NCBI GenBank assembly: GCA_050952225.1
Contig: JBMNKL010000002.1
Coordinates: 186,001 to 250,000, forward strand
Direction: 5' to 3'
DNA from: JBMNKL01 sp050952225
GTDB taxonomy: Bacteria; Bacillota; Clostridia; Acetivibrionales; DTU013
DNA: 64,000 nucleotides
A program made the translations under genes and the position numbers. The notes beneath the pieces are model-generated. The model was given only the letters and a program-made list of their open reading frames with translations. It made no database searches and had not been told where the DNA came from. Within the stretch, counting starts at the first letter, position 1; each line of letters begins with the position of its first letter. Shown in pieces: positions 55,101-63,087 of the stretch.

Positions 55101-56862
55101 GGCTATGTATGGCTTCCATTTCCCATTCCCAGCAGCCTGTTTTCATATTATACTTTATAATATTGTCATCATATACGGATTTCAGTAACCGGCAAAGAAA
55201 GAAAGGAATGCCGCACACTTTCCGGTATAATATCCTGGCAAGACCGTCCGCCTTTTCCCTGGAACAATGCAGGGTTTCAGCGATAAATCCCGTTGTTTCC
55301 ATGCGCGTAAACCGGTCAAGGTAAATTTGCCTCACTGTTGTTCCATCGCTCTTTATCCTTTCAAGAGTTACCGATAACGGGTGTTTCTCCGTAACCTCAT
55401 TATCCCGGTAAGCTCCGACAATAAGCAGGCAACTGGACCCGGCATCCCTGCACAGGTGCCTGATAAGCTGCAAGGATGACAAGTCCGCCCACTGCAGGTC
55501 GTCCAGGAATATTACAAGCGGGTGGTCCTTTCCGGCAAGTGCCTTGATAAAATTCCCGAATACCATGAGAAAGCGGTTCTGGGCTTCTATAGGCTGAAGT
55601 GTTTCAACAGGCGGTTGACGGCCAATAATCATTTCCAGTTCCGGAATCAGTTCTGCAACGACGGCAACGCTTTGGCCCAAAGCCCGCCGGATTTTTTTCC
55701 TCCATGCTTCCAGTTTTTCACGGCTTTCGGTCATAAGCTGCCTTATCACGCTTCCCATTGCTGCGGCAAAAGGCGCATAAGGTATGTTTTGACGCAATTG
55801 GTCAAATTTCCCGTATGCAAAGTATCCTTTTTTCGATGCAATCGGTTTCAGCACCTCGTTTACCAGCATCGTCTTCCCCGTACCGGCATATCCGCTTACC
55901 AGGATGAACTCGGGCTCATTTCCGCATATGCGGCTAAAAGCAGCCTTCAGCGCTTCTGCTTCCGCTTTCCTCCCGAAAAGCCCGGAAGGCAGTTCCAGGC
56001 GGGGAGAAACATCCATCTTCCCCGGAGAAAACGGTTTTATTTCTCCTGTCAGGCCCAGTTGCCTCCTGCATTCTTCCAGGTCGCAGACAAGGCCGTATGC
56101 GCACTGGTATCCTTCATTGAGATTTGGGGAAACCAATTTCATAATAATGGAGTATATGGCTTCAGGCACTGACGGCCCGGTCCCGCTCCGCCCGGCATCG
56201 GTGACGGCCTGCCGGATTTGGGTGAAATCTTCGGATTTGGACAAAGGCCTGGCAAAAAGCATCTCATAAAATACCTCACCAAGGGAGTAATAATCAATAC
56301 GATAGTCGGCGCCTTCGGCCTGTCCGGGCAATTGCGCCGGGACATATTCAGGGTTCTCCGGTATTGAACCGGGTATTATTGAATTTATGCTCCCGGAAGA
56401 AAAGACAACTGCCTTGCTGAAACCGGTTATTTTTACTTTCCCTGTTCCGTCATGGAAAAGTATGTTTTCCGGCTTCAGGTCCATATGTATTATGCCGTTT
56501 TGATGAAGTTCGCCAACAATACTTGCCAGTTGGATCGCTATATCAAGAAAATCGGTAATATTTATAGGGCCATTCTCCATATGCTCCCTCAGGGGTATCG
56601 ACCCGGTATCTTCCATGACCAGTGCGAATGAACCGCTTGCCTTTTCCAGCCTTAGAGGCTTGACAATACCCTCTGTTTTAAGACCCCCGGTAATTTCACA
56701 TTCGTTTATAAACCCCGATATCCCGGCCTGGTTTGCAGCCGATTCTTGCAGGACCTTGATAATAACCGGCATATTCCCTTTAGCCGAATGACCCCTGTAA
56801 ATTACCGTCTCGTTATCTTCATGTATTTTTTCATGAATAATGTAACCAGACAGAATGAACAT
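52165..56862 (-). CDS. Multidomain regulator: Ser/Thr kinase-like, AAA ATPase, TPR, GAF and LuxR-type HTH
   Basis: A 1565-residue cytoplasmic regulator. Residues about 1-265 form a protein kinase fold: lysine in MPVIIKVLQE, catalytic loop HMDLKPENIL. The DFG motif is degraded to GFS (VKITGFSKAV), so the magnesium-binding Asp is absent. An AAA-like ATPase follows (Walker A SGYAGTGKTMLVNE, Walker B LVIFLDDLQWADLSS). A long TPR-like helical region covers about 700-1270, a GAF domain about 1330-1480, and a LuxR HTH about 1505-1565 (LTGKELEVLRLIAAGL, TLNTVKTHVRNIYSKLQVNR). It resembles other large kinase/LuxR fusions, and likely integrates signals to control transcription. The gene is intact despite its size. 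Confidence 0.92.
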   Translation of the reverse strand: MFILSGYIIHEKIHEDNETVIYRGHSAKGNMPVIIKVLQESAANQAGISGFINECEITGGLKTEGIVKPLRLEKASGSFALVMEDTGSIPLREHMENGPINITDFLDIAIQLASIVGELHQNGIIHMDLKPENILFHDGTGKVKITGFSKAVVFSSGSINSIIPGSIPENPEYVPAQLPGQAEGADYRIDYYSLGEVFYEMLFARPLSKSEDFTQIRQAVTDAGRSGTGPSVPEAIYSIIMKLVSPNLNEGYQCAYGLVCDLEECRRQLGLTGEIKPFSPGKMDVSPRLELPSGLFGRKAEAEALKAAFSRICGNEPEFILVSGYAGTGKTMLVNEVLKPIASKKGYFAYGKFDQLRQNIPYAPFAAAMGSVIRQLMTESREKLEAWRKKIRRALGQSVAVVAELIPELEMIIGRQPPVETLQPIEAQNRFLMVFGNFIKALAGKDHPLVIFLDDLQWADLSSLQLIRHLCRDAGSSCLLIVGAYRDNEVTEKHPLSVTLERIKSDGTTVRQIYLDRFTRMETTGFIAETLHCSREKADGLARILYRKVCGIPFFLCRLLKSVYDDNIIKYNMKTGCWEWEMEAIHSLQAPDDVEGLVFQIMQKLPEETRDIIKLASCIGNAFELKTLSFLCSKEQDEVVNVLKPAIAEELVLPVPHERNEFPELYHGAVSDAYEFLHDMVRQAAYSLLTEEERKNVHVKAGRLILQNLNHNEIDVKILSILDHINRGLDLVKDRAERLKLAEYNLAAGRKAKGSAAFGPALSYFRAGIELLPDDSWKSCYQLCADLYMERAQCEYLAGDTAQAEQLFDMVIRRMETELERADVYTLMMELYAGTGEYAKAVQIGLNTLKNLGMNMPENPGRLDNAAELILYKWLMRNKSNADLLNIPEMKGPVQRKVAQLLIALILASSTNRPDIYSLAIIKAGNHAVKYGNTDIASIGYLGYGIIEGSVLGNYAAGYKLGKTAMILAEEYGRNLSRCIVYFTMGSLISHWTRHWQEGIQYMHMAAKYAIEAGNMLIIGYSYGVILENKCLMGVCLGEVLDEARKYRNYARRMKHENLAVNAAAYERLASILTDRTKCFIPTSDTGLDEGSIIKSNSGDKASLAAYYFSEILLCYMFGYYHDALSAVERVKGCEDTIIGFMLAAEYNFYHSLSITAVYTESPAKKRKMLRKTLKNNQRKMKKWADSCPANFLHKYLLVEAEMARISGRKRAAEELYDKAVRASHENGYVHIEALACELAAKHYAVDKRKKIERTYIHDAVQLFRKWGAEAKACDLERRYGILTDEAAFDGENNKYDSSEILKCVLQSSARSDTATGNSFDIRTIQEAVWDISEQSCPEELPANFLELAVKSAGASKGCLVLENDDELFVEAICDCKNGKYKAIRHVPLEKSDGISKRAIRYAARTHEQVVINNAGQAGIFAKDPHIASSKAKSMACIPLQLRGVPVGVLYLESNVLTGIFTEERIELLKFLASQMIYAKAMQVFLEHHGNETSEEASLYQVDSLTGKELEVLRLIAAGLLNREIAERLGMTLNTVKTHVRNIYSKLQVNRRVQAVAKAKELGIL

Positions 56863-57075
56863 TACGTTTCTCCCAAGCTTCCTTGCCTTTCCCTGCGGTT
56901 TCCGGCTCTTTCTCTCTCTTGGCCGAACCGCCGCCGCCGGCTTGTCCGGTTTTATTTACGGGCAAACCCGGGCGATATCCTATATATACATACTAATTAT
57001 TATACATGTCCATACGTATGTCAACTTACTGCGAAATATTAGCAAGTATCGCCCGCCCGCAGTTGTATGCCCCGC

Positions 57076-57996
57076 TTACCTTTTAAACGTCTTCAAAAGC
57101 CGCAGGAAATGGTTTGCTTCACGCAGTACATGGTCGCCCAGCAACGGAATAATAATCGACCTTATCTTGCACTCAAGCAACCCTTGTGTGCCCTGTGCCT
57201 TGAAATCGCGTATCGCTTGCGTCGCTTTAAGGCTTTCGCCGGTGACCTTTGCCAGCGGCAGTGTCATATCCATGGCAGCCTTGGCCTCACTTGTAAGCTT
57301 GTCAAACTCGTTTCCAAAATCATTAGCTTTGCTAATCAACTCATTTTCCGTCGGATCAAGCAAACCCCTGATAAATTTTGCATGCTCGGCCATGATCCTG
57401 TTCCAGAAGGTTTCCTGCTCGTAGGCTTCTTTCTCGATGTTGAAATCCTCCCTGTTCTGAATCCTGCGGATTGTCTGCAGGTATAATTTCGCTTCTCTTA
57501 AAATATGGTCGATCAGCAGCGGATAATTAAACGTAAACATCTTGCAGGTTAAAACATTTGACAGAATTGTGGTTTTGAAATTGATCAAACCGGCAACCAG
57601 GCCCATTGCTTTCTGATTCAGCATGAACACCCTCTGTTCCAGCATAGGGCTGACCGCTATCATTCCTCCGCCTGACAGCCCGGCTTCCGCCTGGGTCAGT
57701 TCGGTAGGTATCCGGACACCTGTTAAAAACGAAGTAGCCATCTCCGCGTTAAGCGTATACGGCGTTATTACTTCTCCTGACTGCAATACCACGGGACTGG
57801 CAATGCCATTGGCAAGTGACACGGTTTCTCCCAGCAGCCCGTCAAAGGCCATCCTGAAAGCATCCGCCTGTTGGACGAAATTGGTGTCCCTTGGCGTAAA
57901 TCCCGCTTCAAGAAAGAACGAGTGCTCTTTCATGATTCTCCCGAAAAAAAGGTGCAAGTCAATCGACCTGCGGACAAAATCCATGCTTGACAACAT
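57076..57996 (-). CDS. DUF2935 family protein
   Basis: A 306-residue protein matching two DUF2935 repeats. Each has a helical bundle with His/Glu residues placed as in ferritin-like metal sites: FGRIMKEHSFFLEAGF and DHILREAKLYLQTI in the first half, and FWNRIMAEHAKFIRGLLDP and DHVLREANHFLRLL in the second. Clostridial homologues are soluble and of unknown role; I infer a metal-binding, four-helix-bundle function. GGGGTGAT precedes the ATG at the optimal short spacing. It lies between the large regulator and spore photoproduct lyase. Confidence 0.85.
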   Translation of the reverse strand: MLSSMDFVRRSIDLHLFFGRIMKEHSFFLEAGFTPRDTNFVQQADAFRMAFDGLLGETVSLANGIASPVVLQSGEVITPYTLNAEMATSFLTGVRIPTELTQAEAGLSGGGMIAVSPMLEQRVFMLNQKAMGLVAGLINFKTTILSNVLTCKMFTFNYPLLIDHILREAKLYLQTIRRIQNREDFNIEKEAYEQETFWNRIMAEHAKFIRGLLDPTENELISKANDFGNEFDKLTSEAKAAMDMTLPLAKVTGESLKATQAIRDFKAQGTQGLLECKIRSIIIPLLGDHVLREANHFLRLLKTFKR

Positions 57997-58090
57997 AGCT
58001 TATCACCCCGAAATATCATCTGCTATGTTGTTAATTTATGCCTATTCAACATAAAATGTTAACGCTGTTTATGGTTTTTCCGCGCCGAAG

Positions 58091-59086
58091 TTATACTACA
58101 TAGATTATCGGAATGCCGTTTAGTTTGCGGGAAAGCTGCTCTCTTAAAAACTCCTCGCCGGCGGCACGTACATTATCCCGGTAGCAATATTTGCCCCTGC
58201 CACGCCCCGTCATCAAGGATTTGTCATATAATTCCACGGCATTGGGAAATGCTTCCCTGTTTATTGCACAATGCACGTAGCTGTAAGTCATAAATATTAT
58301 CTCAATAAACAACTGTTCCTTGGTTTTTCGGGAAAGCTCGTCGGACAGACGGTCAATCAACCGCGCATAAAGCTCCATCCAGTTTTCCACCATCACAATG
58401 GGAGCAATCAACATCCCCACCCTGTATCCTGCATCGCACATGCGGTTAAGCGCCTTCAGCCTTGCTCCCAGTGATGCTGTTCCAAGCTCTATTTTCCTGA
58501 TGATTTCCTCCGGGTTTACGCTCATGCGCATTATGATTCTTCCGCCGTGATCGAGTGAAAGAAGCGGTTCCACCATGCTGAACTTCGTCGGAAACGTAAG
58601 AAATCCTTTCCTGGTTTTCCCAAACCGTTCGATTGTCCATTCCAGGTTTCCCGTAATCGTATTTTCCAGGACCAGGTCGCTATTGCTGCCGATTTCAAAT
58701 ACAATATCCTTTTCAGAACGGCCGGCGGTTTTCACCAGCTTCTCCATCATCTGCTCGCGGTTTACAAACAACCTGAGATAAGAGCATTTGTTATAGTTGC
58801 ATACCAGGTAGCAGTAAAGGCACATGGCACTGCAGCCGGATGAAGTGTACGGCACCAGGTAGTCCGATACCTTGTGGTTGGGCGTATATTTTAAGGACTT
58901 CCTCACGCCGATGACGAGAAAGCGTTTCATCCTGGCAAACTCCGTGTTGGGGTTTTTACGCAGTTGTTCTATATTGTTGTGGTTTTCAACAGGCACCCAC
59001 GGTACATTTTCAAACTTTTCTCTCAGCTGTCTTCCAAGCTCATAGTCAAGAGCGGCAGGTTCGTAATATATTCTGTCCGGGTGCAA
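58091..59086 (-). CDS. splB: Spore photoproduct lyase
   Basis: A 331-residue radical SAM enzyme that repairs the thymine spore photoproduct during germination. The [4Fe-4S] motif is SGCSAMCLYCYLVCNY (CxxxCxxC), and family features YTSSGCSA, DIVFEIGSNSDLVLENT and SLDHGGRIIMRMSVNPE are present. I place the start at TTG (59084-59086), seven codons after the first possible ATG, because AAAGGAGG lies seven bases before this TTG, while the ATG's own AAGGAG is too close. The resulting N-terminus HPDRIYYEPAAL fits the family. Upstream is an unusual leader (next entries). Confidence 0.95.
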   Translation of the reverse strand: MHPDRIYYEPAALDYELGRQLREKFENVPWVPVENHNNIEQLRKNPNTEFARMKRFLVIGVRKSLKYTPNHKVSDYLVPYTSSGCSAMCLYCYLVCNYNKCSYLRLFVNREQMMEKLVKTAGRSEKDIVFEIGSNSDLVLENTITGNLEWTIERFGKTRKGFLTFPTKFSMVEPLLSLDHGGRIIMRMSVNPEEIIRKIELGTASLGARLKALNRMCDAGYRVGMLIAPIVMVENWMELYARLIDRLSDELSRKTKEQLFIEIIFMTYSYVHCAINREAFPNAVELYDKSLMTGRGRGKYCYRDNVRAAGEEFLREQLSRKLNGIPIIYVV

Positions 59087-59178
59087 ATGCCCGCCTCCTT
59101 TGTCCATCTCCTTGGTATTAACATTTCGCGGAATCAGCTAATATATGCATTTGAAAACATTGAAAAATGGGTGTGCAG

Positions 59179-59202
59179 CTAAAAAAACATGGCTTTAGGC
59201 AT
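59179..59202 (-). CDS. Seven-codon leader-like open reading frame upstream of splB
   Basis: The minus strand carries an ideal AAAGGAGGT (59209-59217), then seven bases later ATG and the codons for MPKAMFF followed by TAG. Nothing follows in frame. The Shine-Dalgarno sequence is also the downstream arm of an 8-bp hairpin, CTCCTTTA/TAAAGGAG. A degenerated gene start is equally possible; the peptide has no run of a single amino acid that would indicate classical attenuation. Confidence 0.35.
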   Translation of the reverse strand: MPKAMFF

Positions 59203-59224
59203 TATAATACCTCCTTTAAGACTA

Positions 59225-59259
59225 AAGGAGTTGTTTGCTCGAAAGCCAAACAACTCCTT
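59225..59259 (-). terminator. Strong 13-bp hairpin upstream of splB
   Basis: AAGGAGTTGTTTG (59225-59237) and CAAACAACTCCTT (59247-59259) form a perfect 13-bp stem with a 9-base loop. Part of this stem overlaps the short hairpin that includes the ribosome binding site of the seven-codon frame, so the two cannot form together. Transcripts entering splB from the IS30 side would pass through it. No T tract follows on the minus strand. Confidence 0.5.
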
Positions 59260-59340
59260 AAACAACAACTAGACGAACAATTTTCATTGTTCAATTATTA
59301 TTATATATAAGAAAAGTAATAAAGTAAACACATATCTATA

Positions 59341-60586
59341 TTTATTTCTTAATTCGTAGATTGCAAGTTTAATTGCCTTACATTTTTTAGCAGAACCTTG
59401 TTTTAAGCAACCATCACCTTAGCCATCATGTTTGCAGTTTGATAACCAAATATTCTTCCAGGGTAATTATTCATCCAGCGCTCTATCCTTTGTATTTCTC
59501 TATGTGTGAGCTTACCTATGTCTGTCCCTTTTGGAATAAATCGTCGAATAAGTTTATTGGCATTTTCATTCGAACCACGCTCCCATGAACTGTAAGGATG
59601 AGCATAATACAGCTTGAATCTTTTCTTATCAGGGTCAAGGGCAGATGTCTCCAACACTATACTGTCTAAAAATTCGGGGCCATTATCTACTGTAATCGTT
59701 TTAAAATGCTTCGAAAACTTCTTGCCATACTTCCGTTCCAGCTTATCTAGTTCTCTCTTCACCGAATCCTGGGTCCTATCAGGCATTTTGCGAATTATCT
59801 CCCGTCTCGTACTTCGTTCCGTCAGCACTAACAAGCTCGCCCCCTTTTCTCCTCCTTTACTAACTATACAATCCATTTCCCAATGCCCATATTCTTCCCG
59901 ATCTTCTATATGCGCCGGCCGTTCCTCTATACTTGTTCCCCTTAAGTTTTTCTTAGCTATTCTGACTTTGCGATATTCCCTCTTCTTCTTATTACGCTTT
60001 ATTGGCAGGTCTTTGTTGCTTATATTGGCAAATATCCCTTTGTCAATGTAGTTGTATAACGTTTTTGTGCAGATCATTGTTTCAAATTTTAATCCCTTGG
60101 CCTTTATTTCTCCTATCACTGCGTCCGGTGAATACTTGTCCTCGATTATCTTTTTTTCTATGTGATTTGCTAATTTATGATCGTGGCCAATTTTAAGACC
60201 CGCTCCTTTATTTGATCCCGCCTCCTCATATCTTCGTTGACCTACATCAGCACAATATTTCACAACATACGTCAGATCGCTGTTCATAAGCCTCACGCTC
60301 CCACGAGCTATTTCCCGCTCGATAGTGCGTCTATTCCTGCCCAATATTAAGGCTATCTCCTTTGGTTTCTTCCCATCCCTTATTAATATTTCGATTTGAT
60401 ACCTTTCTCTCTCATTTAGGTGTTTAAAGCTTCTTTGCTTCGTGGTATTATTAAGTTGACTCATTTCGGACCCTCCTATGTTTTTGGTTCGGTCACTTAA
60501 AACATTATCAGAGGTTCCGACTTGAGTCACTATTTTTTCTTCAGTTTGGGCAATTAATTTTACAACTTACCCTTTATTTCTTAATT
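59341..60586 (-). mobile_element. IS30-family insertion sequence with flanking direct repeats
   Basis: The element spans about 59356-60570. Its ends are imperfect inverted repeats: GTAGATTGCAAGTTTAATTG (from 59356) and, on the opposite strand, GTAAGTTGTAAAATTAATTG (from 60570 inward), matching at 17 of 22 positions once the next CC is included. Outside both ends lies the same 14-base sequence TTTATTTCTTAATT (59341-59354 and 60573-60586), a candidate target duplication. Most IS30 elements duplicate only two to four bases, so this length is unusual. The single transposase gene is intact, suggesting recent activity. Confidence 0.8.
59403..60464 (-). CDS. IS30-family transposase
   Basis: A 353-residue DDE transposase. 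The start ATG (60462-60464) has ATAGGAGGG upstream and is preferred over an earlier in-frame start. The N-terminal helix-turn-helix is FKHLNERERYQIEILIRDGK then KEIALILGRNRRTIEREIAR. The catalytic acids sit in EYGHWEMDCIVSKG (Asp), TITVDNGPEFLD (Asp) and SSWERGSNENANKLIRRFIP (Glu). All are intact and the family's C-terminal Arg/Asn region is complete, so the gene should be active. Confidence 0.96.
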   Translation of the reverse strand: MSQLNNTTKQRSFKHLNERERYQIEILIRDGKKPKEIALILGRNRRTIEREIARGSVRLMNSDLTYVVKYCADVGQRRYEEAGSNKGAGLKIGHDHKLANHIEKKIIEDKYSPDAVIGEIKAKGLKFETMICTKTLYNYIDKGIFANISNKDLPIKRNKKKREYRKVRIAKKNLRGTSIEERPAHIEDREEYGHWEMDCIVSKGGEKGASLLVLTERSTRREIIRKMPDRTQDSVKRELDKLERKYGKKFSKHFKTITVDNGPEFLDSIVLETSALDPDKKRFKLYYAHPYSSWERGSNENANKLIRRFIPKGTDIGKLTHREIQRIERWMNNYPGRIFGYQTANMMAKVMVA

Positions 60587-60658
60587 TATAATTACATTTT
60601 TACCTCAGGTTGCATAAAATGATTGCTTTTATACACATCCTCATGCAAACCGCACATT

Positions 60659-61579
60659 TCATTCCGGCCTGCCGGAATCTTGCCATAAATTCCGTTTACC
60701 TTTCAAGTATTTGATAGGCTTAAGCTCGGAAACCACCATGCCTGCCAGTATCAGCACGCATCCTATGGACTTCGTAAGCGTTGGTATCTCCGTCATGCCG
60801 TAGATATCCGGAATAATCATGGCAAATACTAATGCGAATACAGGCTCGGCGGTAAAAATCAGCGCAGCATGAACCGGCGTCGTATATTTCTGCGCAATCG
60901 TCTGCCCGCTAAAAGCCAGCGCGGTCCCAAGGACAGCGGTCACCAGGAGAACTGCGATTACAGTACCGTTAATTGTTACCGGCTTGCCCGCATCAAAAAG
61001 CACCCACAAACACAAGCCTGCCACCCCGACAAACAGCACCTGTATGAGCGCCAGCAGCCGGGCATCTGTCATCCGGGCAAACTTATCGATGAAAATGATT
61101 TGAAAAGCCCAGCAAACCGCTGAAATAAATGTCAGAAAATCACCTGTATTGAAGTTGAAATCAAGTCCGCCGGAAAAGAAAAAAAGCCCGGTAAATGCGA
61201 TAATGATGCCGGTAAAAGATGCCTTGTCCGGTTTCTTTTTCAGCATAATGGCCGCTATCAACGGCACCATGAGCACATTGAGCCCGGTAATGAATGCGGA
61301 ATTGGAAGCCGTTGTCGTATACAGCCCTACAACCTGCAGCGCAGTGCCCGCAAACATACACAAACCGATTATGCTCCCATATTTTAAAACTTGCTTGTCT
61401 ATTCTTCTCAATTCTTTATAAAAAATAACGGACATTACTGCGGCAGCCAGAAAATAGCGCATTGTAATATAGGCGTATGCAGGGACGTACTCCAATACAT
61501 TTTTCATCAACGGGAATGATGCTCCCCAGACAACCGTAATCGCCAACAACGCCAAATCTGCTTTTGTCTTCTTTGACAT
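60659..61579 (-). CDS. EamA/DMT-superfamily transporter
   Basis: A 306-residue inner-membrane protein with ten helices arranged as two EamA repeats, starting LALLAITVVWGASFPLMKNV and again in the second half at about residue 150 (GDFLTFISAVCWAFQIIFID). Such transporters export or import metabolites, often amino acids or purines. It begins four bases after the stop of the ABC ATPase gene on the same strand, so it is probably the last gene of that amino acid ABC operon and may export the same class of compound. Confidence 0.88.
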   Translation of the reverse strand: MSKKTKADLALLAITVVWGASFPLMKNVLEYVPAYAYITMRYFLAAAVMSVIFYKELRRIDKQVLKYGSIIGLCMFAGTALQVVGLYTTTASNSAFITGLNVLMVPLIAAIMLKKKPDKASFTGIIIAFTGLFFFSGGLDFNFNTGDFLTFISAVCWAFQIIFIDKFARMTDARLLALIQVLFVGVAGLCLWVLFDAGKPVTINGTVIAVLLVTAVLGTALAFSGQTIAQKYTTPVHAALIFTAEPVFALVFAMIIPDIYGMTEIPTLTKSIGCVLILAGMVVSELKPIKYLKGKRNLWQDSGRPE

Positions 61580-61583
61580 TTTA

Positions 61584-62345
61584 TCAAAGTACCTTCTGCA
61601 GGAATGCTCTTGTTCTTTCGTTTTTCGGGTTTGTAAAAATATCTTCCGGCTTGCCTTCTTCCTTGATTTCCCCGTTATCCATAAATATGACGCGGTCGCC
61701 TACTTCACGGGCAAAGCCCATCTCATGCGTGACAACCAGCATGGTCATCCCTTCTCTGGCCAAATCCTTCATAACTTCCAGCACTTCACCGACAAGCTCG
61801 GGGTCAAGCGCCGATGTTGGTTCATCAAAGAGCATGATTTTCGGCTTCATGGCAAGGGCCCTGGCAATTGCGACCCTTTGCTGCTGTCCGCCGGAAAGCC
61901 TTGACGGGTATTCATCCTTTTTATCTTCCAGCCCCACCTTTTCCAGCAGTCTTAAAGCTTCAGCCTTAGCCTCTTCCTTCGGGATTTTTTTAACCGTAAC
62001 AGGTGCTTCCATAATATTCTCAAGCACCGTCATGTGCGGGAAAAGGTTGAACCTCTGGAAAACCATGCCCAGTTCGGCGCACAAGCCGGAAACCTTTTTC
62101 TGCGACAATTTGTCCTGGCTTTTCCCCTCTTCTCTTTCATCTATGATTTCATCTTCAATATAAATCCGCCCGCTTGTTATCCTCTCGAGCTGGTTAAGAC
62201 ACCTGAGCAGCGTGCTTTTCCCGGACCCGCTCGGCCCGATGATGCACACAACCTCACCTTTGCCGACCTCTAGATTGATATTCTTCAAAACCTGGAGGTT
62301 ACCGAATGACTTGCATACGTTCTCAGCCTTGACCATCAACATCAT
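61584..62345 (-). CDS. Polar amino acid ABC transporter ATPase (GlnQ type)
   Basis: A 253-residue ATPase of the PAAT family. Walker A GPSGSGKSTLL at about residues 37-47, signature LSGGQQQRVAIARAL, Walker B IMLFDEPTSALDPELVGE, and the H-loop VVTHEMGFAREV. An unusually long insert at about residues 73-90 (IDEREEGKSQDKLSQKKVS) precedes the Q-loop and is longer than in typical GlnQ proteins. It is coupled to the permease 15 bp upstream and the binding protein beyond. Confidence 0.93.
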   Translation of the reverse strand: MMLMVKAENVCKSFGNLQVLKNINLEVGKGEVVCIIGPSGSGKSTLLRCLNQLERITSGRIYIEDEIIDEREEGKSQDKLSQKKVSGLCAELGMVFQRFNLFPHMTVLENIMEAPVTVKKIPKEEAKAEALRLLEKVGLEDKKDEYPSRLSGGQQQRVAIARALAMKPKIMLFDEPTSALDPELVGEVLEVMKDLAREGMTMLVVTHEMGFAREVGDRVIFMDNGEIKEEGKPEDIFTNPKNERTRAFLQKVL

Positions 62346-62360
62346 CCAACACCCCCCTGA

Positions 62361-63014
62361 TCATTCATACACAGAGAATTTCTTCTCGAGTTTTTCAAAA
62401 ATAAATGTAAACAACGTCGTCAACGACAGGTATAATATGGCTGACGGTATGTAAATCAGCGGGCTCGCCTGCTGGCTTTCTATTTCATGCGTTACCCTCA
62501 TCAGGTCCTGCATTGCTACAGCCGATACCAGCGACGTGTCCTTTATCATCATGATAAATTCATTGCCGACCGGCGGTATCAGCCGCCTGTATGATTGCGG
62601 AATAATAATCCGCCGCATTGCCTGACCATATGTCATGCCAAGCGCTTTTGCCGCTTCCAGCTGCCCCTTGTCTATGGACTGTATTGCCGCCCTTATGATT
62701 TCGGCGAGATATGCCGCCGAATTAAGGCTGAACGCGATATACGAAGCAAGGGTGGCATTCAGGCCTTTCAAGGGCGGGTTAAAAAGAAGCGGGAAAGCAT
62801 AATATATAAAGAATAATTGCATCAGTAAAGGCGTGCCCCTGAAAAACCAAATATATATCCAGCATGCCTTGTTTATCGCCTTATTCCTGGACAACCGGCC
62901 CAGCGCAAGCAACAAGCCCAGCAACAACCCGAAAACCACTGCAACAACGGTCAACTGTATAGTTATTGCCGTCCCCTTAAGCAGCCTTGGTATAAAAAGC
63001 GTTATATTAGCCAT
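62361..63014 (-). CDS. Polar amino acid ABC transporter permease
   Basis: A 217-residue membrane permease with five helices of the His/Glu/Gln/Arg/opine family: LLKGTAITIQLTVVAVVFG at the start, WFFRGTPLLMQLFFIYYAFP, and the EAA-type loop LEAAKALGMTYGQAMRRIII followed by PQSYRRLIPP. It probably works as a homodimer. It lies between the ATPase gene and the binding protein gene on the same strand. Confidence 0.93.
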   Translation of the reverse strand: MANITLFIPRLLKGTAITIQLTVVAVVFGLLLGLLLALGRLSRNKAINKACWIYIWFFRGTPLLMQLFFIYYAFPLLFNPPLKGLNATLASYIAFSLNSAAYLAEIIRAAIQSIDKGQLEAAKALGMTYGQAMRRIIIPQSYRRLIPPVGNEFIMMIKDTSLVSAVAMQDLMRVTHEIESQQASPLIYIPSAILYLSLTTLFTFIFEKLEKKFSVYE

Positions 63015-63087
63015 TTAATTCTAGTACCCCCAACTATAAGCAGGCTGCAGTACCATACGCGGTATCTGCAGCCTTGCTTCATTCTTA

